12,857 nucleotides of DNA from an uncultured Lentisphaeria bacterium (lineage in GTDB: Bacteria > Verrucomicrobiota > Lentisphaeria > Victivallales > UBA1829). Below, in pieces: positions 6,224-12,857 of the stretch (its first letter is position 1; every line of letters begins with the position of its first letter). The position numbers and the translations under genes were made by a program. The stretch is from assembly GCA_905211485.1 (NCBI GenBank), contig CAJMAW010000093.1, forward strand, positions 1-12,857. Reading direction: 5' to 3'. The notes under the pieces are model-generated. The model saw only the letters and a list, made by a program, of their open reading frames with translations, had not been told where the DNA came from and did not search any database.

Positions 6224-8928
6224 TTTCTCTTCCTCCATTTGGACAGCCGGACCGCTGACCACAGAATTCCGGCCACAGCAACCAGCAGAGGCACAAGAAT
6301 CAGATTGACCCCCCGCACCAGATTGTCCAGACGGTCCAGATCCGCCTTCAGCTGAAGATTGAGTTCCTTGAGCTCGCGTTTGAATTCGGCCACTCTGGAA
6401 CTGTATTCGCGGATTTCACGTTTCTGTTCTTCGGTCAGTCTGGCTTCTCCCCCGCTTGCCGTCAGGTGATCCTGAATCCGGCGGACACGGTTCTGGGCTT
6501 CAGCCAGATTCCGCTGGAGGGAAAGAATGCGGTCTTTGTAGGCCAGTTCCGCCCGAGCTTTGATTTCGTTGATCCGCGTGAGCGGACGGCTCATCGGAAC
6601 ACGGCCGCGGATAGCAGACAGGCTTGAGGAGCCGCAGAGATGGTCCATGACATTCTGGAAAAGGGTCAGATTGTCGTCCTGACGGATCAAACTGGTCTGC
6701 CCGAGGGCGTCCTGAACGGTTCTCACGCAGGCGTCATTGAAAATCATGTCGCTGTCTCCGAAAAGAATGACTTCCGAAGGTCTGGCGGAACTGCGGAGGT
6801 GTCTGTTTTCCGCATCGGGCAGAACCGCATCCGGCGGACCAGAAGGAAAGGCGCCGGGAAACATCCCGCTGATCCGGAGCGCAAGCGGATAGCGGACACC
6901 GGATGGCGTGAAATGACGGATCACCAGTTCGGGACGGTCAATCAGGGCACTCACAATCTGCGAATTCTCCGAAGTCTGCAGAAGCGTCTCATAACGCAGA
7001 CCCTCCACTGCCCGGACAACAGGGAAAACGGCTGAAAAATACAGCGAAACCGAATTCAGGGAGGCCGTCAGCGGACTTTCTTTGGAAATGGCGTCTGCAG
7101 TCAGCTTGAGAGCCAGGGGATTTGTGATGTTCCTGTCCGGCCTGCTCACGCGCAGTGCAAAGTTCATATCCGCCGCCATGAGCGTCTTGTTGTAAGCCAG
7201 CCCCCAGGCGGAAAGAAGCGGTTCCAGATCCGATTCCGTGCGCTCCATATAGCTGAAGTCCCGGCGTGTCTTCAGAATCGAGTAGAGAGAGCGCGGATCC
7301 AGATACACCGCAAGACGTCCGCCCCGGAGAAGATACTGGTCGATCGCATACAGCGTCTTCCGGGGCAGCGCACACGGCTGGATGATCAGAAGTGCCGACA
7401 CGTTCCCTGGAATTTCGGAAACGTCCGGAGAAAGCGGAAGAACATTCATGTCCCGAGCCAGCTCATTGACGGCATACCAGGGCCGTTCGGGCTGGTTTTT
7501 CTTCTCTCCGTCCGGATGATCGGCGGAACCCGCGGCGCGCACCGTGCCCGCCTGCTGCGGAAGAAGATCCCCCATGACCGGAAGTGAACTGAGAACCCCG
7601 ACCACTGGTTTTTCCTTCCTTGTCACATTCAGCACCGCACGCGCAATTTCGTATTCCAGTGTTTTTTCCTGCTGGGGGGAGAGGAACGGAATCGGCACCG
7701 TCCTGTCCGCACAGGAAACAGACAGTCCCAGGAAAACGCGTTCCCCCGTATTCAGCGGCAGCGGTTTGACCCCCTCCAGCAGCGCGGCCTCCTCGTCCGG
7801 CGAATCCGGTTCCGGATCCAGAAGCTGAAGAGAGAGTTTCCCTTCCGAGGCATTGCGGAACTCGTTCAGAAGCCATTCGACGCGTTCCGCATATTTCTTC
7901 AGCGCCGGCGGCATCTTCGTGCCCTTTTTCGTCGCATAAAAACGAATGGTCGCAGGAGTGTTCAGAGACGCCGCAAGCGCTCGCGCTTCCGCCGACAGCG
8001 AATACGCACGGTCCGAACTCAAGTCAAAGCGGAGCCGGAATGTCGACGCCGTGATGTTCACGCAGAAAAACGCGTAAAACGCTAAAAGCGATGAAATCAG
8101 CACTTTCCTCAGCATCCGTCCCGTGGACGCCTCCCTCAGTGTCCCCGGAGCAAAAAGATTCCCGATCCCCGCGGAGGCGAATTTCAGTGATACACCCGTC
8201 AGATACAGGAATAACAGCGTGGAAGCCGCGCAGTAAATCACTTCTCCGGAATCCAGAATCCCCCTCTGAAACGCCTGATAATGCGGAAGAATCGCACAGA
8301 AGGAAATCATATCCATCACACTTTGAGGAAGATACGGTAAAAGAAAATCGTTCAGTTCCGGCCAGCCGATGAACATCAGAATTCCGCAGAACAGAAGCGA
8401 AAGGAGAAAACTCGCCGTCTGGCTTTTCGAAAGTGACGAACAGAAGCACGACACGGAAAGAAACACCGATCCCGTCAGAAGCGTTCCCGCATATCCGCAG
8501 AGAATCGCCCCCAGATCCGGTTCTCCCAGATACAGCGCCGTCAGCGGAGTCGATGCCGTCAGAAGCACGGCAGTGCCCAGCAGAAGCATCCCCGCCAGAT
8601 ATTTTCCCGTGACCAGTTCCCAGAGCCGCGCGGGGAAGGAAAGAGTCAGCTCAAAGACTCCGGAGCGTCTCTCATCCGCCCAGAGCGGCATCCCCAGGGC
8701 CGGGACGATAAAAAGGAAAAGCCATGGCATCCAGTCGAAAAAAGCGCTCAGATCCGCCTGTCCGGAGGCAAATACACCGCTCGCAATGAAACTGCAGAAT
8801 GCCGAAAGAACCAGGAAGATCACCAGAAACACCCACGCCGCCGGCGAGGCCGCAGAGGATGAAAATTCCCGGAAACAGACTCCCGAAATCCTTCGCAGGG
8901 TTTCTTTGATCTCATTCATCGTGTTCAT
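6220..8928 (-). CDS. GldF-GldG fusion: ABC-2 permease joined to a Gld-type auxiliary domain
   Basis: The 902-residue protein joins two parts that are separate in Flavobacterium. Residues about 30-255 are an ABC-2 permease with about six hydrophobic segments, including the cytosolic D-E-R-R-S-G-V-F-E-L stretch at 85-94. A further membrane segment (276-293) leads into a large periplasmic GldG/ABC_transp_aux region (about 298-765), opening with R-F-D-L-S-S-D-R-A-Y-S-L-S and holding L-L-R-G-G-R-L-A-V-Y-L-D-P (533-545) and V-I-L-F-G-D-S-D-M-I (720-729). Residues about 788-870 are a charged heptad-like coiled coil, closed by a C-terminal membrane segment (873-890) and a basic tail. The complex probably moves or senses something at the envelope; the substrate is unknown. 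The ATG at 8928 has GAGGGA 8 bases upstream and overlaps the ATPase stop (8925-8928). Such fusions occur in non-gliding bacteria, so gliding motility should not be assumed. Confidence 0.88.
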   Translation of the reverse strand: MNTMNEIKETLRRISGVCFREFSSSAASPAAWVFLVIFLVLSAFCSFIASGVFASGQADLSAFFDWMPWLFLFIVPALGMPLWADERRSGVFELTLSFPARLWELVTGKYLAGMLLLGTAVLLTASTPLTALYLGEPDLGAILCGYAGTLLTGSVFLSVSCFCSSLSKSQTASFLLSLLFCGILMFIGWPELNDFLLPYLPQSVMDMISFCAILPHYQAFQRGILDSGEVIYCAASTLLFLYLTGVSLKFASAGIGNLFAPGTLREASTGRMLRKVLISSLLAFYAFFCVNITASTFRLRFDLSSDRAYSLSAEARALAASLNTPATIRFYATKKGTKMPPALKKYAERVEWLLNEFRNASEGKLSLQLLDPEPDSPDEEAALLEGVKPLPLNTGERVFLGLSVSCADRTVPIPFLSPQQEKTLEYEIARAVLNVTRKEKPVVGVLSSLPVMGDLLPQQAGTVRAAGSADHPDGEKKNQPERPWYAVNELARDMNVLPLSPDVSEIPGNVSALLIIQPCALPRKTLYAIDQYLLRGGRLAVYLDPRSLYSILKTRRDFSYMERTESDLEPLLSAWGLAYNKTLMAADMNFALRVSRPDRNITNPLALKLTADAISKESPLTASLNSVSLYFSAVFPVVRAVEGLRYETLLQTSENSQIVSALIDRPELVIRHFTPSGVRYPLALRISGMFPGAFPSGPPDAVLPDAENRHLRSSARPSEVILFGDSDMIFNDACVRTVQDALGQTSLIRQDDNLTLFQNVMDHLCGSSSLSAIRGRVPMSRPLTRINEIKARAELAYKDRILSLQRNLAEAQNRVRRIQDHLTASGGEARLTEEQKREIREYSSRVAEFKRELKELNLQLKADLDRLDNLVRGVNLILVPLLVAVAGILWSAVRLSKWRKRK

Positions 8929-10067
8929 CGTGTTTTTCCCTCTTTCTCCGGAGAGATGGCGAACGATGATGTTCCGGCTGACGGGAAAGCTCCGGGGACC
9001 GTAGCGTCACAACCCGTTTTCTCCGAACTAACGGCTTCCGGCTTCTTCTCCGCATTGCCAGATTCGTCTGAGAGTTTCTCGGAAATCTCCTCACGACGGG
9101 AGGACAGCTCCGCAAACACTCGATCCAGTTCTCCCCGCCCCACCCGGCAGGAAAGAATCTCTTTTCCTTCAGCGAAGGCAAGGGCACAGGCCCGGGCAAG
9201 GATTTCCTCTCCGCTTTTTCCGGGGATACGCGCAAGGCGGATTCCCGTCCCGCAACCTGAAGACGGGGTGAAAAACTGCACTCTCCCCAGCTCTGATCCC
9301 ACTGATCCGGCAGAGGAAAAAACGGAGCCGAATATGGCGGAAAGGACAGTTTCGTCTCCGGAACCTGGGGCAAGAACCAGTTCCGCCGCTCCGTCTGTGG
9401 GGGAAAGCGCCCGGAATTCTTCCGTGGTCCCGTCAAAAACCTTGTGTCCGGAGGCAAGAACGGCCACGCGGGTGCAGACTGCGTTCACTTCTTCCAGAAT
9501 GTGGGTCGAAACAATGATCGCGCTCTTCCTGCGCATTTCCGATATCAGAGAGCGGATTTCCCGTTTCTGATTCGGATCCAGCCCGTCCGTGGGTTCATCC
9601 AAAATCAGGACTTCCGGTTCATGGAGAATCGCCTGCGCCAGGCAGACCCGTCTGCGAAAGCCCTTGGAAAGGGATTCCAGTTCCTCTTCCAGAACACCGG
9701 AAAGCGAACAGCGCTCCACCGCCGTGCCGATTTTTCTCTTCTGATCCCCCCGGCTGATCCCGCGCATCGCCGCACAGTAGCGGAGAAAGGATTTCACGGT
9801 CATGGAGGAGGGAAGGGGAGCATTTTCCGGAAGATAGCCGATCCGCGATTTCGCAAGAACTGGATCTTCCGACAGATCCGTCCCGCAGACAAGAACACGG
9901 CCTTCAAAATACGGCATGACTCCGCAAAGCATCCGCATCGTTGTCGTTTTTCCCGCCCCGTTCGGACCGATGAAACCGAGCACCTGACCGCTTCCGACGG
10001 AAAGGGAAAGATCACATACCGCAATCTTCTTCCCGTAACGTTTGGATATATGCTCCGCTGAAATCAT
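8925..10067 (-). CDS. GldA-like ABC transporter ATP-binding protein with a Ser/Glu-rich C-terminal tail
   Basis: The 380-residue protein is the ATPase partner of the two ABC-2 permeases in this operon. The nucleotide-binding domain is complete: Walker A G-P-N-G-A-G-K-T (34-41), a Q-loop position where Y-L-P-E-N carries E81 instead of Gln, a degenerate signature L-S-K-G-F (133-137), Walker B V-L-I-L-D-E (153-158) and H-loop S-T-H (187-189). The Y-L-P-E form of the Q-loop is common in GldA/Nod/CcmA-like exporters. After residue 230 comes the C-terminal domain of this group, ending with E-L-D-R-V-F-A-E-L (313-321). A tail of about 59 residues (322-380), rich in Ser, Glu and Pro, looks disordered. 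Only a weak AGGA, 13 bases ahead, precedes the ATG. The stop overlaps the next start as ATGA. It acts on the cytosolic membrane face. Confidence 0.93.
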   Translation of the reverse strand: MISAEHISKRYGKKIAVCDLSLSVGSGQVLGFIGPNGAGKTTTMRMLCGVMPYFEGRVLVCGTDLSEDPVLAKSRIGYLPENAPLPSSMTVKSFLRYCAAMRGISRGDQKRKIGTAVERCSLSGVLEEELESLSKGFRRRVCLAQAILHEPEVLILDEPTDGLDPNQKREIRSLISEMRRKSAIIVSTHILEEVNAVCTRVAVLASGHKVFDGTTEEFRALSPTDGAAELVLAPGSGDETVLSAIFGSVFSSAGSVGSELGRVQFFTPSSGCGTGIRLARIPGKSGEEILARACALAFAEGKEILSCRVGRGELDRVFAELSSRREEISEKLSDESGNAEKKPEAVSSEKTGCDATVPGAFPSAGTSSFAISPEKEGKTR

Positions 10068-10133
10068 GTGCCGGGGATCATCCTGGATAAGCTGTTCAAA
10101 AATGAATAAAATGATGGTTCGGATCCCCCCTCC

Positions 10134-11111
10134 TCAGCGGGAATCTTTCGCCAGCTCCCTGTCCTGAAACAGATACAGTGCCCATATTCCCCATATGGCA
10201 ATGTATATGAAAACATAAAGCAAACTCCACAGAAGATAGGAAAGCGGAATCTTCTGCAGATTCGCCAGCGCATCCGCCATCCAGAAATACTGCCAGTTCG
10301 GAAGAAGCGCGCGCAGAAATGATGAGGTAAAACCTTCTCCAAACCACTGAGAAGCAAGATACTGGGATACCAGACCCGTCAGAAAAAGAGCCAGGCAGAT
10401 CAGCAGATTGGAGACAAATTCCAGACGGGTCGCCAGCGCTACCGCAATCGATCCCATAGTCCACACCGCCGGAAACAGCAGAAGCAGCGCCGGCGCAAGC
10501 TGGGAAATCGACATGAATTCTTCAGGGTCATACCCATGTTCTCCCAGAGCCGATACCCGCATCAGGTACAGAATCGCCGTCAGCATCGGCAGCCCCGCCA
10601 GCATCCCCCCGATCGCATTCGCGGAAAAGGAGGCCTGAGAAAAAAAGTTCCGCGCTCCACCGTAAAGAGCCGCTGCAAAAATCACTCCGAAGTACCAGGC
10701 CATCGCCGTATTGTCCAGCTGAAACTGGTCTTTCGCAATCAGAACCGAGGTCACGGTCGCACAGGAGCAGAGAAAGACAAATATGGAAACCGCCGTAAGG
10801 ATCCCGAGAATCTTTGAGAGAATAAAGGAAAAACGCGTCACAGGTTTGGAAAGCAGAAGCAGGACTGTGCCGTTTTTCATCTCGCGACTGATGGTGTGCC
10901 CCGCACAGAGAACGGAGATGAAAAGCCCGAAGAGAAGAGTCGTCGCCATGGAACTATCCACCACCAGACGGATCTGCTTTCGGAAAACGAACATGGCAAG
11001 CGTGGGGAAAAGTCCGATCATGACAAGCGCCGTGGCTAGCATCAGAAAGTAGATCGGTTCTCTCAAACTTTCCTTCAGCGTATTGCGCGCAAGCTGGTAA
11101 ATGCTGAACAC
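10134..11111 (-). CDS. ABC-2 type transporter permease
   Basis: The 325-residue integral membrane protein has about six hydrophobic stretches (near 20-43, 57-75, 98-125, 138-150, 166-186, 207-260 and 292-316; the exact count needs a predictor). The I-S-R-E-M-K-N-G-T (74-82) and L-S-K-P-V-T-R-F (87-94) segments in the first cytosolic loop are characteristic of ABC-2 permeases that pair with GldA-like ATPases. It heads the minus-strand operon; the ATPase follows after 66 bases, and the complex has a second permease half fused to GldG. The start is the GTG at 11111, supported by AAAGGA six bases upstream; no ATG is as well placed. The export substrate is unknown. Confidence 0.88.
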   Translation of the reverse strand: MFSIYQLARNTLKESLREPIYFLMLATALVMIGLFPTLAMFVFRKQIRLVVDSSMATTLLFGLFISVLCAGHTISREMKNGTVLLLLSKPVTRFSFILSKILGILTAVSIFVFLCSCATVTSVLIAKDQFQLDNTAMAWYFGVIFAAALYGGARNFFSQASFSANAIGGMLAGLPMLTAILYLMRVSALGEHGYDPEEFMSISQLAPALLLLFPAVWTMGSIAVALATRLEFVSNLLICLALFLTGLVSQYLASQWFGEGFTSSFLRALLPNWQYFWMADALANLQKIPLSYLLWSLLYVFIYIAIWGIWALYLFQDRELAKDSR

Positions 11112-11402
11112 CGTAAGTCCTTTCTTTGATTGAATTTGAAGGGCGAACCGGAGAATAAAAGAGCGGGAATGCCGCTGCCGGGGGGAAGGGACTGTCTTTC
11201 TTTGACTTCAGGAGAGAGATCAATGAAAAAAGGATAATCCCCCCCTTGCTCATTTCCCGGTAGGATCTTTCCCCGATTCTCCGCTGATTTTTCCCCTTCC
11301 CGGACCGTCCTGTCTTCTGAATTGAATGTTTCTTTTTTTTGAAAAATTTTTCTGATTTTTTTCCTTATGTATTCGGTTCCGTCTGCTTGATTTCCGTCAT
11401 AT

Positions 11403-11429
11403 CCGGCAGGAGCCGGAGTCCCGCTCCGG
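11403..11429. repeat. Two overlapping, mutually exclusive G-C hairpins
   Basis: CCGGC (11403-11407) can pair with GCCGG (11412-11416) around AGGA. CCGGAG (11413-11418) can pair with CTCCGG (11424-11429) around TCCCG. The CCGG at 11413-11416 is shared, so only one stem can form at a time in a transcript of either strand. No T run follows directly on the minus strand. It may be part of the 3' end of the upstream transcript, or an intergenic repeat unit found elsewhere in the genome. Confidence 0.4.
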
Positions 11430-11495
11430 GGGAACGCTGTCCATTTTTATTCCCCCGCTTTCCATATTTTCGGTCGGCCTGCATTTTTTTCTGCC

Positions 11496-11522
11496 CGGGA
11501 GGGAGGTCTCTGCGGGAGGGAG
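11496..11522. repeat. 10-bp direct repeat CGGGAGGGAG, 17-bp period
   Basis: CGGGAGGGAG occurs at 11496-11505 and again at 11513-11522, only 5 bases from the stop codon of the secreted-protein gene (11527). The spacer is 7 bases. The element is purine-only apart from the leading C; it could be a protein site or a simple local duplication. Confidence 0.5.
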
Positions 11523-11526
11523 AAAA

Positions 11527-12138
11527 TCAGTTGCCGGAAAGGGTGCTGCTTTTAGCGGTTTCCTCTGCAATTTTCCGGTCAAGCGTTTCCTGATCCGCCT
11601 TCTGAGAGAGGTAATCGGCATAGAGTTTGCTCATTTTCGGATAATTCAGGATGTTTCCGAGCATCAGGGCATTGATTTTCCAGTTTTTATCCGTGATCAG
11701 GGCGGTGTTGATCTTTTCAGGGACGGCTTTGTGATATCCTTCCGGGACAAAGGAATCATTGCCGAGGATGATTACAGTGGTCGGTCTCATGAAGGCGATG
11801 AAACGGGAGAGATCCGCGCGCTTGATCTCAATGGCATTTCCTCGTTTCGGCGGGATGAACATGATGGGGTTTTTCGAGCCTTTCGCAGGAAGAAGAATGT
11901 AGGACGCATTGCATTCCGTACGGGCGATTTCCGCAAGTTTCCTGGGACTTTCGTAATTGGCTGTCACAATGAGAAACGGCACGGGATGATGCGCCTTGTA
12001 CTGCTGACGGTCCTGTGCGGGAAGATTTTCCCTGCCCGGACGGACACCTGCCTCTTCCGCCGCCGTCCCGCTGAATGTCAGCATAAAACCGAGGGTGAGA
12101 AACACTGCCGCCGCCAGAGAAAAACGAGTGGTTTTCAT
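11527..12138 (-). CDS. Secreted protein of unknown function
   Basis: I do not recognise this 203-residue protein. Residues 1-27 are a clear signal peptide: K-T-T-R, a long Ala/Leu/Phe core and a T-A-A cut site before E-E. No lipobox Cys is present, so a soluble periplasmic or exported protein is expected. The mature part has alternating strand-like and helical segments: P-F-L-I-V-T-A-N-Y near 53-61, S-Y-I-L-L-P, P-I-M-F-I-P-P, T-V-I-I-L-G-N-D-S-F near 120-129, and a D-K-N-W-K-I-N-A-L-M-L-G stretch. This suggests a small alpha/beta fold, perhaps like cell-wall-binding repeat domains that also carry I-I-G-G-x-x-S motifs, but that is a guess. The ATG at 12138 has GGAG (12150-12147) 8 bases upstream, and a good promoter candidate lies about 86 bases ahead. 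It appears monocistronic. Confidence 0.75.
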   Translation of the reverse strand: MKTTRFSLAAAVFLTLGFMLTFSGTAAEEAGVRPGRENLPAQDRQQYKAHHPVPFLIVTANYESPRKLAEIARTECNASYILLPAKGSKNPIMFIPPKRGNAIEIKRADLSRFIAFMRPTTVIILGNDSFVPEGYHKAVPEKINTALITDKNWKINALMLGNILNYPKMSKLYADYLSQKADQETLDRKIAEETAKSSTLSGN

Positions 12139-12223
12139 AAAATGAACTCCGTTATAAGAAAATTTCCATTAAAAAAAGACTTCTTTTTCTGTGTTTGGAC
12201 TTGCCGAATCGCAAACATTACAT

Positions 12224-12252
12224 ATTTTATACATACTGACAGGATAATTCAA
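12224..12252 (-). promoter_or_regulatory. Candidate sigma70-type promoter for the secreted-protein gene
   Basis: On the minus strand TTGAAT (12252-12247) is followed after exactly 17 bases by TAAAAT (12229-12224), close to the TTGACA/TATAAT consensus. Transcription would start near 12217, leaving a leader of about 80 bases before the ATG at 12138. The same short gap must also hold the plus-strand promoter of the divergent formyltransferase gene; a weaker pair TTGGAC (12195-12200) and TACATA (12219-12224), 18 bases apart, is possible there and would overlap this site. Confidence 0.4.
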
Positions 12253-12266
12253 ACGAAAGAACACGG

Positions 12267-12857
12267 ATGTTTAAAGTTTTTTTTGAAAGAAATGACGATT
12301 TTGCCCGTGCCGCCCTTTTTCTGAGTGGGACGGGAACCAATGCCGTCAATCTGCTGACCCGTCTGAAAAACAATCCAGAAGCCCATTTCTGGCGTCCTGC
12401 CGTGATGGTCACGGATCGGCCTGAAAGCAGTGCCGCGAGAACTCTTGCAGCCCGTTTTGATATTCCTCTGGTCGAATCGGACATTGCCGCTTTTTACCGC
12501 TCCTTCGGAAAAAAGAAAGTGTCCATTGCCGACGGGGAGGGCTGGCGGATCAGGGAACTCTGGACAGAGTCGCTCCGGGAAAAACTGGCCCCGTTCCAGA
12601 TCGATTTCGGCATTATGGCGGGATTCGTCCCCCTGACAAATATTGTGAAGGACTTCCCCTGCCTGAATGTGCATCCAGGGGATTTAACGGTCGAAGAGGG
12701 CGGAAGAAGAATTTTTGCCGGGCTTCATCGCATCCCTGTTGAAAATGCGATCCTGAAACAGGTGCGTTTTCTGCGCAGCAGTGTCATTGTGGTTCAACCA
12801 TTCACGCCAGGAGCGTCTGAAATGGATTCCGGCCCGGTCCTCGGCGTATCGGCTCCC
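12267..12857 (+). CDS. PurN-like formyltransferase domain protein, 5' part only
   Basis: The frame opens at ATG 12267 and is still open at the window edge (197 codons seen). It has the formyl_trans_N fold: a phosphate-loop-like S-G-T-G-T-N (20-25; PurN has S-G-x-G-S-N), G-I-M-A-G-F-V-P-L (115-123), L-N-V-H-P-G-D-L (133-140) with N134 and H136 matching the catalytic Asn-x-His, and M-D-S-G-P-V-L (186-192) with D187 matching the catalytic Asp. Such enzymes move a formyl group from 10-formyltetrahydrofolate to an amine. Differences from true PurN are an N-terminal M-F-K-V-F-F-E-R start, an E-E-G-G-R-R-I-F stretch after the H-P motif, and a longer N-to-D spacing (53 residues against about 38 in E. 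coli PurN). The substrate may therefore not be glycinamide ribonucleotide. The ribosome site is weak (GAAAGA about 7 bases upstream). It is divergent to the secreted-protein gene. Confidence 0.82.
   Translation, partial: MFKVFFERNDDFARAALFLSGTGTNAVNLLTRLKNNPEAHFWRPAVMVTDRPESSAARTLAARFDIPLVESDIAAFYRSFGKKKVSIADGEGWRIRELWTESLREKLAPFQIDFGIMAGFVPLTNIVKDFPCLNVHPGDLTVEEGGRRIFAGLHRIPVENAILKQVRFLRSSVIVVQPFTPGASEMDSGPVLGVSAP

Larger units (their letters stand above)
11112..11526. other. Gene-free 415-base stretch between the ABC operon and the secreted-protein gene
   Basis: Both flanking genes are on the minus strand, so this should hold the end of the secreted-protein transcript and the promoter of the six-gene operon. 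It contains long T tracts (about 11331-11371), a C run at 11239-11245 and the repeats listed separately. I found no promoter I would defend: no TTGACA-like and TATAAT-like pair at 16-18 bases on the minus strand. Frames of 70-99 codons here start at TTG or overlap repeats and show no protein-like composition. Confidence 0.5.

Noticed and set aside
5048..11111. Gliding motility machinery
   Set aside because: GldA/F/G-like ABC proteins with DUF4340 are widespread in non-gliding bacteria, and no GldK/L/M/N, SprA or related genes are visible. The name reflects homology only.
11339..11593. An 84-codon plus-strand frame in the intergenic stretch
   Set aside because: It would start at TTG in a T-rich tract, has no ribosome site and runs into the end of the secreted-protein gene on the other strand.

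Overview
The window looks like part of a Gram-negative chromosome with about 50-55% G+C in its genes and homopolymer A/T tracts between them. A GldF-GldG fusion followed by a DUF4340-type protein, and a PHP-domain protein next to a polyol dehydrogenase, would fit the Planctomycetes-Verrucomicrobia-Lentisphaerae group. I favour a Lentisphaerota/Victivallales-type bacterium, but no rRNA or marker gene is present to confirm this.

Region A (about 1-2890, + strand) is a small carbohydrate or polyol module. It holds the 3' end of a short-chain dehydrogenase whose tail resembles sorbitol-6-phosphate 2-dehydrogenase, a PHP-superfamily putative metallohydrolase with altered metal motifs, and a mannitol-dehydrogenase-family (long-chain polyol dehydrogenase) protein with the intact K-x4-N-x2-H site. 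AU-rich terminator-like hairpins follow the first and third genes. Six copies of a 10-bp repeat run directly into the PHP start codon, where no Shine-Dalgarno sequence is visible.

Region B (3051-11111, - strand) reads as one long operon in the order ABC-2 permease, GldA-like ATPase, GldF-GldG fusion, DUF4340-type protein, ThiD (HMP/HMP-P kinase), N-acetylmuramoyl-L-alanine amidase. Three junctions are 4-bp ATGA stop/start overlaps: ATPase/fusion, fusion/DUF4340 and ThiD/amidase. The first four products look like one Gld-type exporter complex of unknown substrate. A periplasmic cell-wall amidase at the end of the same unit hints at an envelope role, while ThiD belongs to thiamine (vitamin B1) metabolism and may simply share the transcript.

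Region C (11112-12857) holds a 415-bp gene-free stretch with small inverted and direct repeats, a secreted protein of unknown function (- strand), a short divergent promoter region, and the 5' part of a PurN-like formyltransferase (+ strand) cut by the window edge.

I see no tRNA, rRNA, CRISPR array, insertion sequence, integrase or phage gene. No wholly new system is evident. The best candidates for a second look are the SDR/PHP/polyol-dehydrogenase module, the decamer repeat at the PHP start, and the Gld-type operon that ends in thiD and an amidase.
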